Shown: positions 1-12,870, counted from the first letter of the stretch. The stretch is DNA of 64,000 bases from Nothopassalora personata (GCA_033816765.1 CM066293.1:3472001-3536000), one strand, 5' to 3'. The notes: generated by a model not told the origin, from the sequence alone. Program-made: numbers and translations.

Positions 1-1380
1 CGGCCTTCGATTATAGTTCCTCTAGTAGTACTAAAACCCGTCTTTAACTAGGGGGTATTAGTCTTAGTCGGGGGGATTTTAGCTTAGTACCGTAGTTTAG
101 GGCTAGATAGTAGGGTCGTCCCTAGAGAGGATACTTACAAAGGTTAGTTTTTAGTTCTATTAGGTTTCTATAGGACAGTTCCTACTATCGACTAGCTTAG
201 TAAGCTTATTAACTAATCCCTATAGGGCATAAACTTACTTCTCGATCTTTACTATTACTATTAGGAGTGTCTTATCCCGTAAAAGCTCCTAAAAAGTCCT
301 AGAAGTTTAAGGATCTTATCTTATCTCTTCCAATCCCCTCTAGTAAGAGGGGTAGCGTTATTAACTAATTAGTAGCCTTTATTAAGCTTGGATTTCGACT
401 CTAGGACGTTAAATTAGAATATCTGTACTACTTTATATCGCTTTAAGGACGACGTATCTAATATAGTCTCGATAAAGGGATTCGACCTTTTTACGCCGTT
501 AAAGGGGATAAACTTCCTTTATATAATCTTATTAGCTTTATTTATATTAAGAATAAAGCTAAAAGGTTACTAGGCTAGTATAGAAGGGCCGGAGAGACTA
601 TCTTTATTCTCTAGGGGATAAAGAATAGACTCTTTATCTATATCGTCTAATTTAGGTAGTAATTTAGTATAGAAAAGAAACTTATAGAGAGCTACCTAAT
701 AACTCTTTTTCTAATTGCGTTCGGGTCCTAGCCTAATAGTAGTACTAGAGTACTCTTCTTACTACTAAGTAGAAGAAGGTATACTATAGAGAAGAGTAGC
801 TCTTAACTCTTAAGTACGCGGGCCTACGGTAACGTACGCCTTTCTCGTAGGGGAGGGAGCTACCCTTAGGTATTATAGAGTATTCTAGGGGGTACTATTC
901 TAGTAGAAGGAACTAGTCTTAAGCCTTAACCCCTAGTTCTATAACTTGTACCCTACTTCTTCTACTAGGTATAGTATATAAGTACATAGACACTTTTAAC
1001 CCTTTAGTTCTCCTTACGCTACGCCTACTTAGGGCTATAGCTTATTCTAGTATAGGGTAAATTAAGATAAGGTATGTTATTATTTTAGAAATTATCCTCC
1101 TCTTATATCTTTTCCTTCCCTTAGGAAGTAACGTTAGGATTTAGGGTTTAGCCGCGGGTTTTAGCATTTAGGAGCGTTAAACTAAAAGGGGAAGTTACCC
1201 GGAGCCGGAGCTAAGAAGCTAGGAGAACTAACTTTAAACTACTCTAACTTAAATAAGGTAGAACTCTCTTAATACTTAGGGTAGTAACCTACTTTATAGA
1301 TTAATAGATTACTCTTAATAAGGGCTTTCGAATGCGGTATGTTTCGTAATAGGGCGGTCTATATTTATAGTTTAAGGGAG
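1..1380. repeat. RIP-degraded repeat DNA, family not identified
   Basis: No reading frame survives on either strand. The sequence is strongly depleted in CpA and TpG and full of TAG/CTA and TAA/TTA, the same composition as the recognisable RIPed transposons further right. It probably belongs to a degenerate transposon, perhaps upstream parts of the family-2 Gypsy that becomes recognisable just downstream, but I could not align it to anything else in the window. Confidence 0.5.
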
Positions 1381-2300
1381 GTATATAATGTAGCGTAAAA
1401 AAGCTAAGGAATTATATATAAAATAGGATAGTCTATTATAGAGACGCGATTATAGTTCCCTAGGACTATAAAGTAAGAGCGTACCTACTACGTATATACT
1501 ATAATAATACGCTCGTAGAATACTTTAGTAAGGTAAAGACTGAAAAACTATAATAACGTAACTACTAGTAGAAGTTACTTAGTAAGGATATAAGGGAGTA
1601 TATATAAGACTATAGGATATACTAGACTTTAAAGTAAGATACTATCGACCCTAGGGCAAGTTATACCTATTACCTAGCTAGACTACCTATAGTAAGATAT
1701 TATAATAGAATTTATTACTAACCTACCGCTAAGTACGCGTACTAGATACGTATATAATATAATCCTAGTAATCGTAGATTAGTACTCTAACGTAAGCTTA
1801 TATATCCTAATAATAAAGATATATATAGCCGGGAAGCTTATAAGAATCCTACGAGATAAACTTATTAGGTACTATAATATCCTAGGCGGTATAGTAAAAA
1901 TCTATAGACTCTTCTTTATAGGTTAGTTCTAGAGTAGCTTCTATTTTTAGGCGTAAGTAAAACGTAAGCTTCCTCTCCTTTCTTCTCTTCTTCTTCTTAT
2001 CGTATTAAAGGTCGTTATTACCGCATATTAGGCTTCGAAATAGGTGTTACTTCTTAAGATTTATTTTAAGCGGGAGGTTTTTATAAGGGAGAGATTTAGT
2101 TTCTCTTTATTATAATAAAGGTACTTACGTTATCCGCCGGGTAACGACGCTCTCCTTTAGACAACTTAGACTACTATTAGAGTTAAGAATCTACGATATA
2201 TTCTATATATCCCCTATTAGTAGAACTATTGTACCTCCGGGTATACCGGATATGTCGATACTTACTATAACTTGTAATAGGAGTTATAATAGAAGTTTAA
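1381..2300 (+). pseudogene. Family-2 Ty3/Gypsy pol fragment (zinc-binding and integrase core region), RIP-degraded
   Basis: This stretch aligns by eye with the plus-strand pol of element E (about 46050-47160). It shares the segment before the integrase, the region matching the E integrase start at 46335 (Met-Asp-Phe-Ile-Thr-Asp-Leu in E, Ile-Glu-Phe-Ile-Thr-Asn-Leu here), and the end of pol with the phrase corresponding to Ile-Tyr-Asn-Ile-Phe-Tyr-Ile-Ser. Every few codons a TAG or TAA replaces Gln/Trp and many Cys/His are Tyr, so the copy is dead. It is more heavily mutated than E. The left border is not sharp and no LTR was found for it. Confidence 0.6.
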
Positions 2301-3405
2301 CGTAGGTCTACTAGTAGGTAGGGATAAGTATATATTCCTATAGTAATAGTAACAATATAACATCTACTCTAAAGAAATATATATAGTAAATTAGTAAGTA
2401 CTTAAGCTTATAACTAACGCATTATAGTATTAATTAGTAGGTTAATTCTTAGCTTAAATTATTTACTTACTTAGGCTTATATTCTAATTAGATAAAGGAC
2501 TAGTCTAAAGTAGATAGCATATTATATATTATATATCTAAGACTATATATACTTTAATGAATATATGTTAGTTAATAACTAATTTAGCTATATAATAAGA
2601 TTTCAAGCTTTACGCTATAGGCTAATAATACTAGATTATAATATAATAGAGTAGTATACGGCTGCTAAGCTTACTAAGTCTATTCTTAATATACTTATAG
2701 CCGCGTATTATCCTTAGAGAGTTATCTATTAGATTCTTTATCTCTTTAAGTATATAGTAGTTAGTACGGTAACTATCTATCTCCTTAATAATATAGTTAT
2801 TAGTATAGTTATTCTTACCTAGATTAATATCTATATATAATAGCTCTCTAGATATAAAGTAAAGTCTTATAACGAAGGTTATAGTATAATTATTAGAGGA
2901 TTATACTAACTACTTTAAGTAACACCTATCTAGCTTACTAATACTATACTCTTTATTTTTATAATTCTCCTTCTTCTATAACTATATACATGTAGTATAC
3001 TTTATTTTAATATACTTATAATAGTAGTTCTAATTCCTATTATCTAGAGCTTACGTTAGGCGTTTTTATTCGCGGCTAGAGATATTAGATATTAGCTTTA
3101 TAGAATTAGTCTCTAACCTACTAGTTATTATAAAGCTACTACTATTATTAAGATTATAGATACGTTATCTACGTACGTTAAGCTTATCTACACTATACTT
3201 AGAGGCTAAGTTAATGAATATTGATAATTAGAGAGGTTATAGATTAATAGATAGGTAGGAGTAGGAAATATACAAAATTTAGCTCTTATGCTAAGATTAT
3301 AATTTTTAGGAATTTATTTGATAATTGGGTACATTATTAGCAGGGCTCGGGAGAACCTAAGGGTATAAAGTTCTAAAGTTCTAAGCGTGTCGCCGGTATA
3401 TAATT
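2301..3405. repeat. AT-rich RIPed repeat, unassigned
   Basis: There is no supported gene. Composition is very AT-rich with the RIP pattern up to about 3330 and then shifts abruptly towards the balanced composition of the gene island. I see nothing further that can be named. Confidence 0.4.
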
Positions 3406-3417
3406 CCCCCCCCCCCC
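3406..3417 (+). repeat. Poly-C tract (12 C) at the RIPed/un-RIPed boundary
   Basis: A homopolymer of 12 cytosines sits within about 80 bp of the change from RIPed repeat to balanced DNA. Such tracts are prone to length error or slippage. Confidence 0.9.
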
Positions 3418-4439
3418 GGCGACCAATTACCCTAGTGTAAGGTGCGGTGCGAGGTCTCGCATCGGCCATGGTGCATCTTCCGATAGCATCCTTTGCATGA
3501 CTACAGCTTTATACACATCGCAGATAGTGTGGTCTATAATAAATAGCAGGTAATTGATTCATCCACTTCCTTCGAGTGCATGACAAGAAGAGGTTTACGT
3601 TCATTATGTTAAAGCAGCCTGCTCCGGACCTCGAGTACGTTCGCCGCGTGCTTAATAACTATTCTGGTCAATACAGGCCAGACAAGAGTCAGGCCGATGG
3701 CAAGCCAGCAGCACAGTCTACAGAGTCGACACCAGCGCCAAAATCCCCGTGGCTGCGACGTCCGCAGCAGCGTGTTCCGAACGGCTGACAACCTGTGTGC
3801 TGTCCGCTCGCGGCTGCAATTTGCGCTGTCGCGTCTCGTCGTAATGAAGGGCCATGTAGCGAGAGTGGTATAGGCGTGGGCAGTATGGGATGTATGGTGA
3901 AGAGCAACATGTACTTCGTGTATCGTTGGCGTCTAGGGCGTGAGTGAGGCTGAGATGATGCCTATGGAGATTTTTGGCCAGTATGAGAAGAACTGGAGGG
4001 ACGAGCCGATCATGAAACCGGGCGCAGGTTCGGTAGACGTCCAATCATTCATTAATGACGAATCTCCGTCCTTTATTAATGATCCCGCACTCCCACAAGC
4101 ACAGCACAACAGCTGTCTATATTAGCCTCACACATCCGTTCATTTTTATCGCCTGTCGACATCATGGCAATCGAAGTTGCGGGCGACTTGATATCGTGTC
4201 GTGTTCACGATCGACGATGGTGGAAAATGCGCCCGTGGCACACGACACCAAAACACATGACAAACCCGTACCGCTACACGCATCGCATCGCATCGCATCA
4301 GCTTACGACATTTCGCTCCACGCCGAAGAGAAACAGAGACACAGCCTGTCCGAGGCGCTGCTCGGTGTACACACCCGGACAAAAAGAGCTGAGATGTTGG
4401 ACCGCTGGCCACGAGCGGTGGGAAAACGGTCGGCAGAGG
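3418..4439. other. Un-RIPed intergenic DNA, no supported gene
   Basis: Composition is balanced and CpA/TpG are present, so this stretch has escaped RIP. Several short open frames exist on both strands but none has a convincing start context, splice signals or protein character. A short GCATC repeat lies near 4280-4300. It lies downstream of the minus-strand gene that ends at 4440. Confidence 0.5.
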
Positions 4440-5762
4440 TCAGAAATCATACCCGAAATGGTATACTAATACAAGTGCGTACATGTAAGCCCACGCCCCT
4501 ATTATTCTTGCATCCCAGAACGCCTGCAGGTGGCACTCGACCTGCTCCTTTAACACACAGACACTAAGCGTCGCGCCTTGCCTTTCCAACCTCACGCCGA
4601 CGCCCTTTCGCCCATACAAACACAATTCGCCCACGGCCAAGTCCTCTTCCCCACCTATCCTAATCCTCCCCAAACAAGGTCGACCATCCACTCTCCCTAA
4701 ACCCTCCCTCCCCCCTCTCCCTCTCTGCAACACCATCGCACGGAAATTCGCTAGCATTCCACTCACTCCTGCCGACGCAATGAGGGCTCGATCAATGTCG
4801 CTATCCTTGCACGCGGTCAGGACAGCATGGAGCGGTGCGGCGATGGAGGATGTGAGGAGCTGGGATACCGAAGGTGGAGATGGTGAGAGAGGGGCGGAGG
4901 CGGAAGCGGAAGAAGCTAGGATATTGGTGTTGTTGTCTGAGGTAGTGATGCTGGTGGCCGCTGGTTGTTTTGGAGGAGAGTAGGACACAGTGTTGGGGAA
5001 TTCGTCGTCGGTATCCGTGTCCGATGACACGAGGTTCAACCATTCGACGCCGCCGTCATTGTCGTCGCCGTCTTGCATGACGAGGTCGCTGGCGTGTGTC
5101 TGCTGTTCAACTGCTTCACTGCCCTGGACGGTCGCGACGGCATACCGTGGTGATGGAATCGAGCCAGTAATAAGTCCGGATGAGGAGCGATGACAGTCGG
5201 CTGCGAATGGTGGGATCTGCGTGGAGAATACCTGCTGTGTGAGGAGAGCAAAGTCGTCAGTGTTAAGAAGAGATGGCCGCAAGGGTCATCTTACCGGCCA
5301 ATCGCTGCTATGTGGATGCTTGGAGGATGTGGAGGATCCCAGCTTAGACATCTTGCTTGTGTTTGGTAACGGTTGGGTTGATGATGGACTGATCGAACGC
5401 CAGCTTAACAACTTCCCCCAATAGGTAAGAAGAGTCTTCACTTTGCTCCTGTTCTTGCTTAACGCCGTCCCAGTGCTTCCACTATAAGTCCGTAGAGCCT
5501 AACTCCCGTCAAGTAGCTGTTTCGTAGCCATCTTCATGCTCGGATGCTTAAGCTCCGGCATAGTTCTCTAAATCCACGCTAACAAGTTTGTCTTGTTCTT
5601 CCGCTCCTCGGCCGAGCCTAACGGCACTGTCGGTGTCTAGACGCACTCATCGTAGAGCGCATTAAGCTACGTAGTCGAGAGGTCCCGGAGGTAAGTGAGG
5701 TTAATAGTCTTACGGAGGTAAGTCCTAATCTTAAGGCGCGAGGCGGCGTAGTCGCACGGCAT
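4440..5762 (-). pseudogene. Two-exon gene of unknown function whose first exon is broken by RIP-type nonsense mutations
   Basis: Minus strand. Proposed start ATG at 5762-5760, exon 1 down to 5295, intron 5294-5235 (60 nt: donor GTAAG, branch-like CTGAC, acceptor CACACAG), exon 2 from 5234 to the TAG at 4440. Exon 1 reads as ordinary protein (for example Arg-Leu-Lys-Ile-Arg-Thr-Tyr-Leu-Arg-Lys) but has four in-frame TAG codons. Each fits CAG to TAG, the transition expected from RIP leaking out of the adjacent repeat. Exon 2 is clean and encodes a Ser/Thr/Pro-rich stretch with an acidic segment (Gln-Asp-Gly-Asp-Asp-Asn-Asp) and a basic Gly/Arg segment. No known domain was recognised. A competing frame over about 5350-5480 also looks protein-like, so the middle of exon 1 is uncertain. 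If transcription starts at the ATG at 5351, a shorter intact protein is still possible. Confidence 0.5.
5235..5294 (-). other. Probable 60-nt spliceosomal intron
   Basis: On the minus strand it begins GTAAGATG, has CTGAC about 25 nt before the 3' end and finishes CACACAG. Length and signals are typical for filamentous ascomycetes, and it joins two open frames in phase 0. Confidence 0.65.
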
Positions 5763-6456
5763 AGCGAGGACTGCTGGTCGGTAAGGTGAGACTTAGAACG
5801 TGGAATGAATGTAAAGAAGGATAGATCTAGGAGCTTAGTGTTAATTAGAGGTGGGAAAAGAGCATATGTATATATATAAGTAACGCTATATAGCCATCCT
5901 ATTAAACGTGTCCGTATGCAATGTAGTCTATCTAATCCGGGCAGGTTTAAGCTTCCTTAGGCACTGCTCTAACATCCTTAGCGAGGTATAGCGGGTCTTT
6001 CTAGCGGTTCCTTACTAGTTGAAATTTTATAAGTAGCTACAGTATTGTAAACCGTAAGCAGTACCGTTTATATATTGTAGGCGGTAAGTAAATAAATTAG
6101 ATAAAAAGAACTATTAGTAAACTGTCTATTTTTAAAACCGCTCCTATTATAATAGCTTTTATGTTCGTAAAACTATTCCTATAAAATAGCTGTTAATAAA
6201 CGGTTATAGTAACTAATATATAGTAGTCTATATGTAGTAATAGTTTAGTCTACAGTTTAAATATATAAATAGTTAGATTATTAGTTTATAAACTATTACT
6301 ATATAGTACCTACTACTATATTAGCTAGTTTAGTAGTATTAGCGGTTTATTTAAAATAAGCGGTTAGGGAATAGTCTATAAATAGTTTAGTATTATACCC
6401 TAAACTTAGCTTATATAGGGTAAGATACGGAGAAGTATAGAGATACACGATATAAA
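5763..6456. other. RIP-affected non-coding DNA, nothing identified
   Basis: CpA/TpG depletion increases from left to right. There is no open frame, LTR or RNA gene that I can support. Confidence 0.4.
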
Positions 6457-6661
6457 TATTAAGGTCGGTATAAGGACTATAAGAGGATGTCGTAATATAT
6501 AGTACGCCTACGATCTTCTAATTGTAGATAAACTAAAAGCTTACCTTCTTCTATAGATACTATACGCGTTACTTAGTATACGTATACGCGTTACGTACGG
6601 CTTACTAAGCTAGGCCTCGCCGTATATTATATATAAGGGTTAGCTATAGGCTACCCTTATA
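6457..6661 (-). repeat. LTR of a family-2 Gypsy (copy F, minus orientation)
   Basis: About 205 bp. It is the reverse complement of the 198-bp LTRs of element E (42384-42581, 49068-49265), with matching ends after allowing RIP transitions. It is followed on the inner side by the same polypurine tract and loop sequence as in E. Confidence 0.8.
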
Positions 6662-7645
6662 ACTACCTCCCCTTCTAGTACGAGCTACTCTTAGCTTATA
6701 GCTTTAGGAGGTTTCTATATTGTAGTTCTATCTACTTCTTAGTGGTTCTAGTACTATACCATTTGCCTACGTACCGTATACGTATCGTTATTAGGGTATA
6801 AGAGGTCGAAGTTATAGTTACTAGGTTAACTAAGGCCTACTTAAGGGTTTAAAGGTATACTCTTTTTCCACTTTTCTTCTCTTACCCGTACTACGTTATT
6901 ATAGAGTATCGTACTAGTACTACTAGTAACTTACTAGCTCCTTACTAGGTTACTACTAGTAACTCGCTAGTACTACTATAGCTTCTAAAGAAGCTATCTA
7001 AGACTAACTCCGCTAGGAGGACCTAGTACGTAACACACTAGACATACTAATACTATTACTAGTACTACTATAGATAACTAGCGCGCTAGGCGTACTAGAT
7101 ATACCTACGAAGCGTAAGTTTAGCGTACTAGGGCCGTAGACCCTAAAATTATTACTAGCTAACCGACTAGGTATAGATATTAAGATATATCTCTACTACC
7201 TCCTATACTTTATATATAGTTAGGATTCTCTACGCTCGCCGCTTATAATACGCTTACTAACCGTATAATAGATAAGCTGGATACATATAATAGTATTACT
7301 ACCGGCGAGCTACTTAAGAAGTATAGGTACTACCGGGTTAGCTAGTATAAGTATAAGAGTAATACTAGTATTACTATCGCTTAGTAACGTTTATATCTCG
7401 CCTACGCGTAGTATACGCGTAGTATAATAAGCTCGCCCGTACCCTTAGCGATCCTCCTACGTAGAAGGAGTAAGATACTCTTAACGAGTAATACCGCCTC
7501 TATACTAATATTAGCGAGTAGATTCTAGGTATAAGTACGACGCCTCGCGTACGCTCCGTACGCTCGCCGTATATACGGTATTATTACTCCTTATATAACT
7601 TAGCTAATCTCCTCCTAGGGTAAGAGGTAATATAGTACCTATAAG
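6662..7645 (+). pseudogene. 3' tail of family-2 Gypsy copy F with antisense ORF relic, cut off by family-3 insertion
   Basis: Matches, in reverse orientation, the region between pol and the 3' LTR of element E. From about 7073 a plus-strand frame, antisense to the element, reads through apart from TAG/TAA and resembles the E antisense protein, including the shared Ile-Thr-Thr-Gly-Glu-Leu-Leu-Lys-Lys-Tyr near 7280-7320. The frame degenerates before 7645, where the family-3 LTR begins. The rest of copy F does not reappear after 14553, so it was truncated or rearranged. Confidence 0.6.
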
Positions 7646-7815
7646 TATAAGAGGCGGGCCCCTATTTCTTAGTATAGGCTACGCCTATACGTCCGTACGT
7701 CCGGATTAATGTCCGGTACCTTTACTTTAGATAGCGTTCGACTTCTCCTTTCTTCCGTATTAAACTTACTATATACTATATAGAACTTTAGTATATACCT
7801 CGTTTACCCGTAACA
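7646..7815 (+). repeat. 5' LTR of family-3 Gypsy
   Basis: 170 bp, begins TATAAG (probably TGTAAG before RIP) and ends CCCGTAACA. Matches 14392-14553. Confidence 0.85.
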
Positions 7816-7816
7816 T

Positions 7817-7826
7817 TAAGTTTGAT
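7817..7826 (+). promoter_or_regulatory. Self-priming type primer-binding site of family 3
   Basis: The sequence TAAGTTTGAT starts 1 nt after the 5' LTR. Its reverse complement ATCAAACTTA is present inside the LTR at 7759-7768 as ATTAAACTTA, one RIP-type C-to-T change away. This is the arrangement of Tf1/sushi elements, where the mRNA 5' end folds onto the PBS. Confidence 0.55.
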
Positions 7827-7999
7827 CTATTTAAATTAGCTAGGTATCTACTATTAAAGAGACGGGATACGTAATAGCGTTACCGGGTAGTAAGAACTCC
7901 GGGACTAGTAGCCCGAATAAAAACTTCTAGCTTATACTCTAGTAACTATACTAGCGATAGGAAGAGATATAAGCTAAGTTAATTATAATACGCGCCGCT

Positions 8000-10900
8000 T
8001 TAAAAGAGTCGGAAGACGCTTAACGTTAGTTAACCCCTATAGTCTTACTACTAGTTTATAATAAGACAACTACTAGTAACCTAACAAGGTAGTTACTATA
8101 GACGCTAAATGCCGCCGCGCCTACGTCGCGCGCCGGCGGAGAATAGTCGGGTCCTAGAGGTTAGAACCTACCTTCCTAGGACGGTAGGGTAGAAATATTC
8201 CGGAATTACTTCTTAAGGTTAAAGAGCTCCTTAAGGACACGATCCGCCCTAAAACTGACGCTCTCTAACGAATATTACTAGGATACAATTAATAATACCT
8301 TACTAGTAAGAGAGCGTACTAGGATACGGTACTTCTAGGATAAGGGAGACGGCGAACTTAGGAGAAACCCCGTTACTTTCTTCGCGTAACTTAAGAAAGT
8401 CTTTAGTAATAGTAACGAGCGCGCTAAAGCTCTAGAGTAGCTTACTAAGATGAAATATACGAACGGTTAACCTTAGTACGATTACTAGATAAAATTTAAC
8501 GGACTCCTACTAAGTACTAGCGGAGAGAACTAGAGCGACGACGCTAAGATTAACTACCTATATAATACCTTCTTAAACTCCGCTAGAATATATATAGTAG
8601 CTATACTAAAAAAGGAGGACTACTATAAGTTTACTAAGGATGTTAAACGGATTATAACTAACCTCGAAGATATAGATTAGTTTAAAATAGCCTATAAGAA
8701 GTAGAAGGATAATAATAGGGACTCTAGTACAACTACTACGGTTACTATCCGTTCTTTTACGGGACCTACTATTACCTAGGTCGATACTAATAGTAATACT
8801 ATTATAGTACTAACCTAAATAAGTGGAGGCCGCTCTAGAAGTTATAGAGACCGGAAGGAGGATAAGGGGAAGTAAAGAGCGAAATAGGTAGATACCGCTA
8901 AGAAAGATCGAAGGCGCTAAGAATAGCTCTACTTCCGCTATAGAGCGAGCGGATATTAAGTAAAGGAATACCCGTACGCCGTAGTAGTTAATCCTACTAG
9001 GATTAATACGGCTTTAGTTACGCTAATCCTAGAGGATAAGGGTTTTAAGTCGGATCCTAAAGATATAGGAAAAGACTAGCTCCTAGGTAAAAGCTAGTAC
9101 TAGGAGATAAAGAAGTACTAGTAAAGGAGTAGTACGTAGTTAAGAGTTCTATAAACGGGAACCTTATATATACTAACGTACTCCTAAACAAAAGTTACGG
9201 AACGTTTACCCTTATCGATAAAGGATATATATACTATACTATAATAAACGGAGACCTAGTAAAAGGCCTCGGTCTTACGTATATTAGTAATAAGAGCCGT
9301 AAGGCTACGGGGTTTACGAAGGCGATATAAAACTCGATCGAAGGAGTAGTTACCTTCTATATAGAAATTGCCGGAATCTAATAGGTTATTTACGCTTACG
9401 TCGTACCTAATCTAGATTTTCCTATAATCCTAGGGACCCCCTAGGAGGCGTATAATTAGATCCGGACTACGCCTAAAAAGCGCCGGTACTACTATAGCTT
9501 AGTAAAGAAATAGGTACCTGAAGAGCGTAACTATAAAGAACGTAAGTCGGGTAAGCGCTTTACTAGAATTACCGCGGGAACCGTAGAGGTTATTAAGAAG
9601 GCCTTTAGTAAGAAGGAGCTACCTACGTAAGAGGAGCTTAAGAAGAGCCTATCTCTAGAACTTTAGGATATACTTCCGTTATTTTCTACTAGAGAAGTAG
9701 ATAGACTAGCTCCGTACTACGGTAATCTTGACTATAAGATCGAGATCCGGACGAAAGCCGACGGAAGCCCGGAACTATTACTCTAGGGACCGCTCTATAG
9801 TATATCTAAAGACGAGCTACTTATCCTCCGAAAGTTACTAATAGAACTATAGCGTAAGGGTTATATTCGCCCTTCTACCTTAGAAGCGGCGGCCCCTATC
9901 TTATTCGTAAAGAAGCCCGGAGGAGGACTTAGATTCTACTATAACTATAGAGCGCTAAACTCGATTACTAAGTAGGATCGTTACCCGCTACCCTTAATCC
10001 CTAAGACTATTCGAAAGCTAACGGGCGCTAGATAGATTACGAAGGTTAATATTATAGCCGTATTCTATTACCTACGGATAGCTCGAGGCGAAGGGTATAA
10101 GACGGCTTTTTAAACTAGATTCGGCCTATAGGAGTAGCTACTATACCCGTTCGGGCTATCTAGCGCCCCGGTAATATTCTAGCGGTATGTTAATAGTTTA
10201 TTACGGGACTACTTAGACGACTTTACCTTAGCCTATACTAACGACGTCGTTATTTACTCTAACGGAACGAAGGAGGACTATTTTTAGAAGGTTCGAGTTA
10301 TACTCTAAAAGCTTTAGGACGGAGGCCTATTCCTAGATCCGGGAAAGTATACGTTTACGTAGAAGAAGGTTAAGTATATTAGGTTTATTATATATACTAA
10401 CGGGAAAGGAGTAGGACCCGACCCTAGAAAGGTAGTAATAGTAAAAGACTAGAGGGTACCTACTACCTAGAAGGAGGTACGACGTTTCTAAGGATTCGTA
10501 AACTACTACCGGATATTTATTCTAAACTATTCGAAGCTAGCTAAGCCCTTAATATTACTAACTAATAAGAATATAGTATTCTCCTAGGGGGAACGGTAGA
10601 CTAAGGCGTTTAAGGCTCTAAAGGATAAGTACTATAAAGTATTAGTTCTAGCTTACTAGAACCCGGAGCTCCCTACCTTTTTAGAGACGGGCTATAGCAG
10701 TTTTACGCTAGGAGGCGCCCTCCTATAGGAAAAGGACGGAGTTATAAAACTAGTAGGATTCTACTCAAAGAAGCTAAATAAGGCTAAGATTAACTATAAT
10801 ATTTACGATAAGGAGATACTCGCGGTAGTCTTATATCTTAAAGAGTAGGCTCCCGAGTTAAAAACGTATAGACCCTTTATAATCTAGACGGATTATAAAA

Positions 10901-12870
10901 ACCTAGAGTACTTTATAACGAAGAGATAGCTATCTAAGCGGTAAATCTAGTAGGTAGAGGAAGTTACGAAATTCTAGTCTTTACTAGTATATAGACCGGG
11001 TACCGAGGCTATTATACCGGACGCCCTTTTACGAAGGGAGTAGGATATACTTCGGTAGGACTATAAGTTATCGCGGTATCGTAGGTTTCTTAAACTAGAT
11101 ATTATTAAGAATTAGCCGGGCCCGAAGGGGGGAAGCGAGGTAGTAGTAGACGCTACCTCGACTATAATAATTTTATTAGTACGAATCTTAGCTACGTAGT
11201 TCGAAAGACTATCTACCGTAGAAGAGGCGGATTTACCGGGCGTATTACCGGGACCCTTCTAAGACTAGGAGCTAAATAACCTTTAGGAAAGAACTATCGA
11301 GAGAGATAGTACGTTTTAGGTAGTACTCCGCGTAATTAAGGTAGGAGCGCGCTTACTTCCTAGCGAGGTAAAACTTAAGGTATAAGTAGGTAACTATAGT
11401 ATTAACTATAATAGGTATCTTCGCTACCGCGGTAGGATTTAGGTACCTAGAGCTCCTAGTACTACGGAGGTCGACTACAAGGAGACGGATATAGAGACCT
11501 ACTAGAGAGACCCTTTAGACTAAGCTAATTTAGTCCGTGTATAATTTACTAGTGTACGGCTACCCTAGCCGGGACTCTACGGTATTAATACTAGGTTATA
11601 ACTTCTACTAGCCCCTATAGTCTAAGTACGTAAGGTAGTTTCTAAGGAACTACGACTTCTATAGTAGGAATAAGGTATAGAGGGAATAAAAGTACGGCCT
11701 CCTATAACTACTACCGGTCCTAAATCGATTCTTCTAAGAGATCTCAATAGATTTTATAACGGATATACCCGAGTTATAAGGGAATACTTACCTCTAGGTA
11801 ATTAAGGATTAACTAAGTAAGACTGTCGTTTTAGAAGCGATACCTACTATAAAAGCCGAGGACTGCGCTAAAAGGTTCTTAGACTACTAGGTAAGATACT
11901 ACGGCCTCCCTTAAGCTATTACGAGTGACCGGGGTACTAACTGGACGAGTACCTTCTAGAGGACCTTCTATCGCTTAAGTGGTATAAATTAGAGACTTAG
12001 CTCCGCCTATTACCTATAAACCGACGGAGGCCCGGAAAGGTTAAACTAAGAAGTCTAAGCTTACCTTCGGAACTATATTAACTATAAGTAGTCCGATAAG
12101 AAACGCTAGCTCCCTACGGTATAACTAGCGCTAAACGGGCGGTATTACGCTAGACTAGTAATAAGCCCCTTCTTCGCGGTATACGGATACGAGGTACTAT
12201 CGCCCGTCTAGTTATAACTAGATCTAGAGACGTCCTAACTAGACGCCGCGTAACGAGTAACGCTATTTATAGAAAGAATATAAAAGTTTATAGACCTATA
12301 TTAGGCGAGTATAGCGGAAGCCGCCTAAAGATAAGAAGACTACGCTAATCGGGATAGGAGTCCCGCGCCGATCTATCGGGTAGGCGATAAAGTATAGCTA
12401 GATCTACGTAACTATACTACTATACAACCAAAGAAGAGTCTAGACTATAAACATACTAAATATACGGTAGCGGAAGTAGTCTTACCGTTATCTACCTGTT
12501 TATCTAGGATCCCTAATAGAGTCTACCCGGTCTTTTACCCTAAATTACTACGACCTACGAGCTAAGACCCCTTACCTAGGTAGGAGGTTAACGATAAATA
12601 GCCGGACCCTATCTTAATTAAGTCTTACGAGGAGTAGTAGGTAGAAGAGATCCTCTACGTAAGAACTAAGGCTAGAGGAGGAGGCTAGATATGCGAAGTC
12701 CTAGTAAAATAGACCGGATACTATAAGCCTATATAGGAACCCTTAGAGTACCTCGCGGACATAGTAGCCGCGAACGACTTTACGAAGAAATATAGGAACC
12801 TAATAACGTATAATAGACCTAGAGAGGTATAGGAGACTAAGAAGAAAGGGAGAACGACGAAAAGGTAAGG
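8000..12870 (+). pseudogene. Family-3 gag-pol, RIP-inactivated
   Basis: Approximate limits. A CCHC-like knuckle is visible around 8930-8965 with Cys/His changed to Tyr. Protease follows near 9180-9480 (Thr-Leu-Ile-Asp-Lys-Gly, then Ile-Leu-Gly-Thr-Pro). RT covers about 9850-10420, with the active site at 10234-10245 reading Tyr-Thr-Asn-Asp instead of Tyr-Thr-Asp-Asp. RNase H follows to about 11050 and includes Phe-Tyr-Ser-Lys-Lys-Leu-Asn. The integrase core runs about 11700-12200, with Ile-Thr-Ser-Asp-Arg-Gly-Thr-Asn near 11915. The Asn in the RT site is a TpG-to-TpA change (GAC to AAC). Dozens of TAG codons stand where Gln is usual. The family function is copying and integrating the element; this copy cannot do it. 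Confidence 0.8.

Noticed and set aside
3576..4567. Several small frames of 60-170 codons on both strands
   Set aside because: Overlapping one another on both strands, no splice signals or starts that stand out; treated as intergenic.
5352..5480. Alternative reading frame over the RIPed exon of the 4440-5762 gene
   Set aside because: It looks protein-like but ends in TAA at 5345-5347 and does not join exon 2 in phase through the clear intron; kept as a caveat only.
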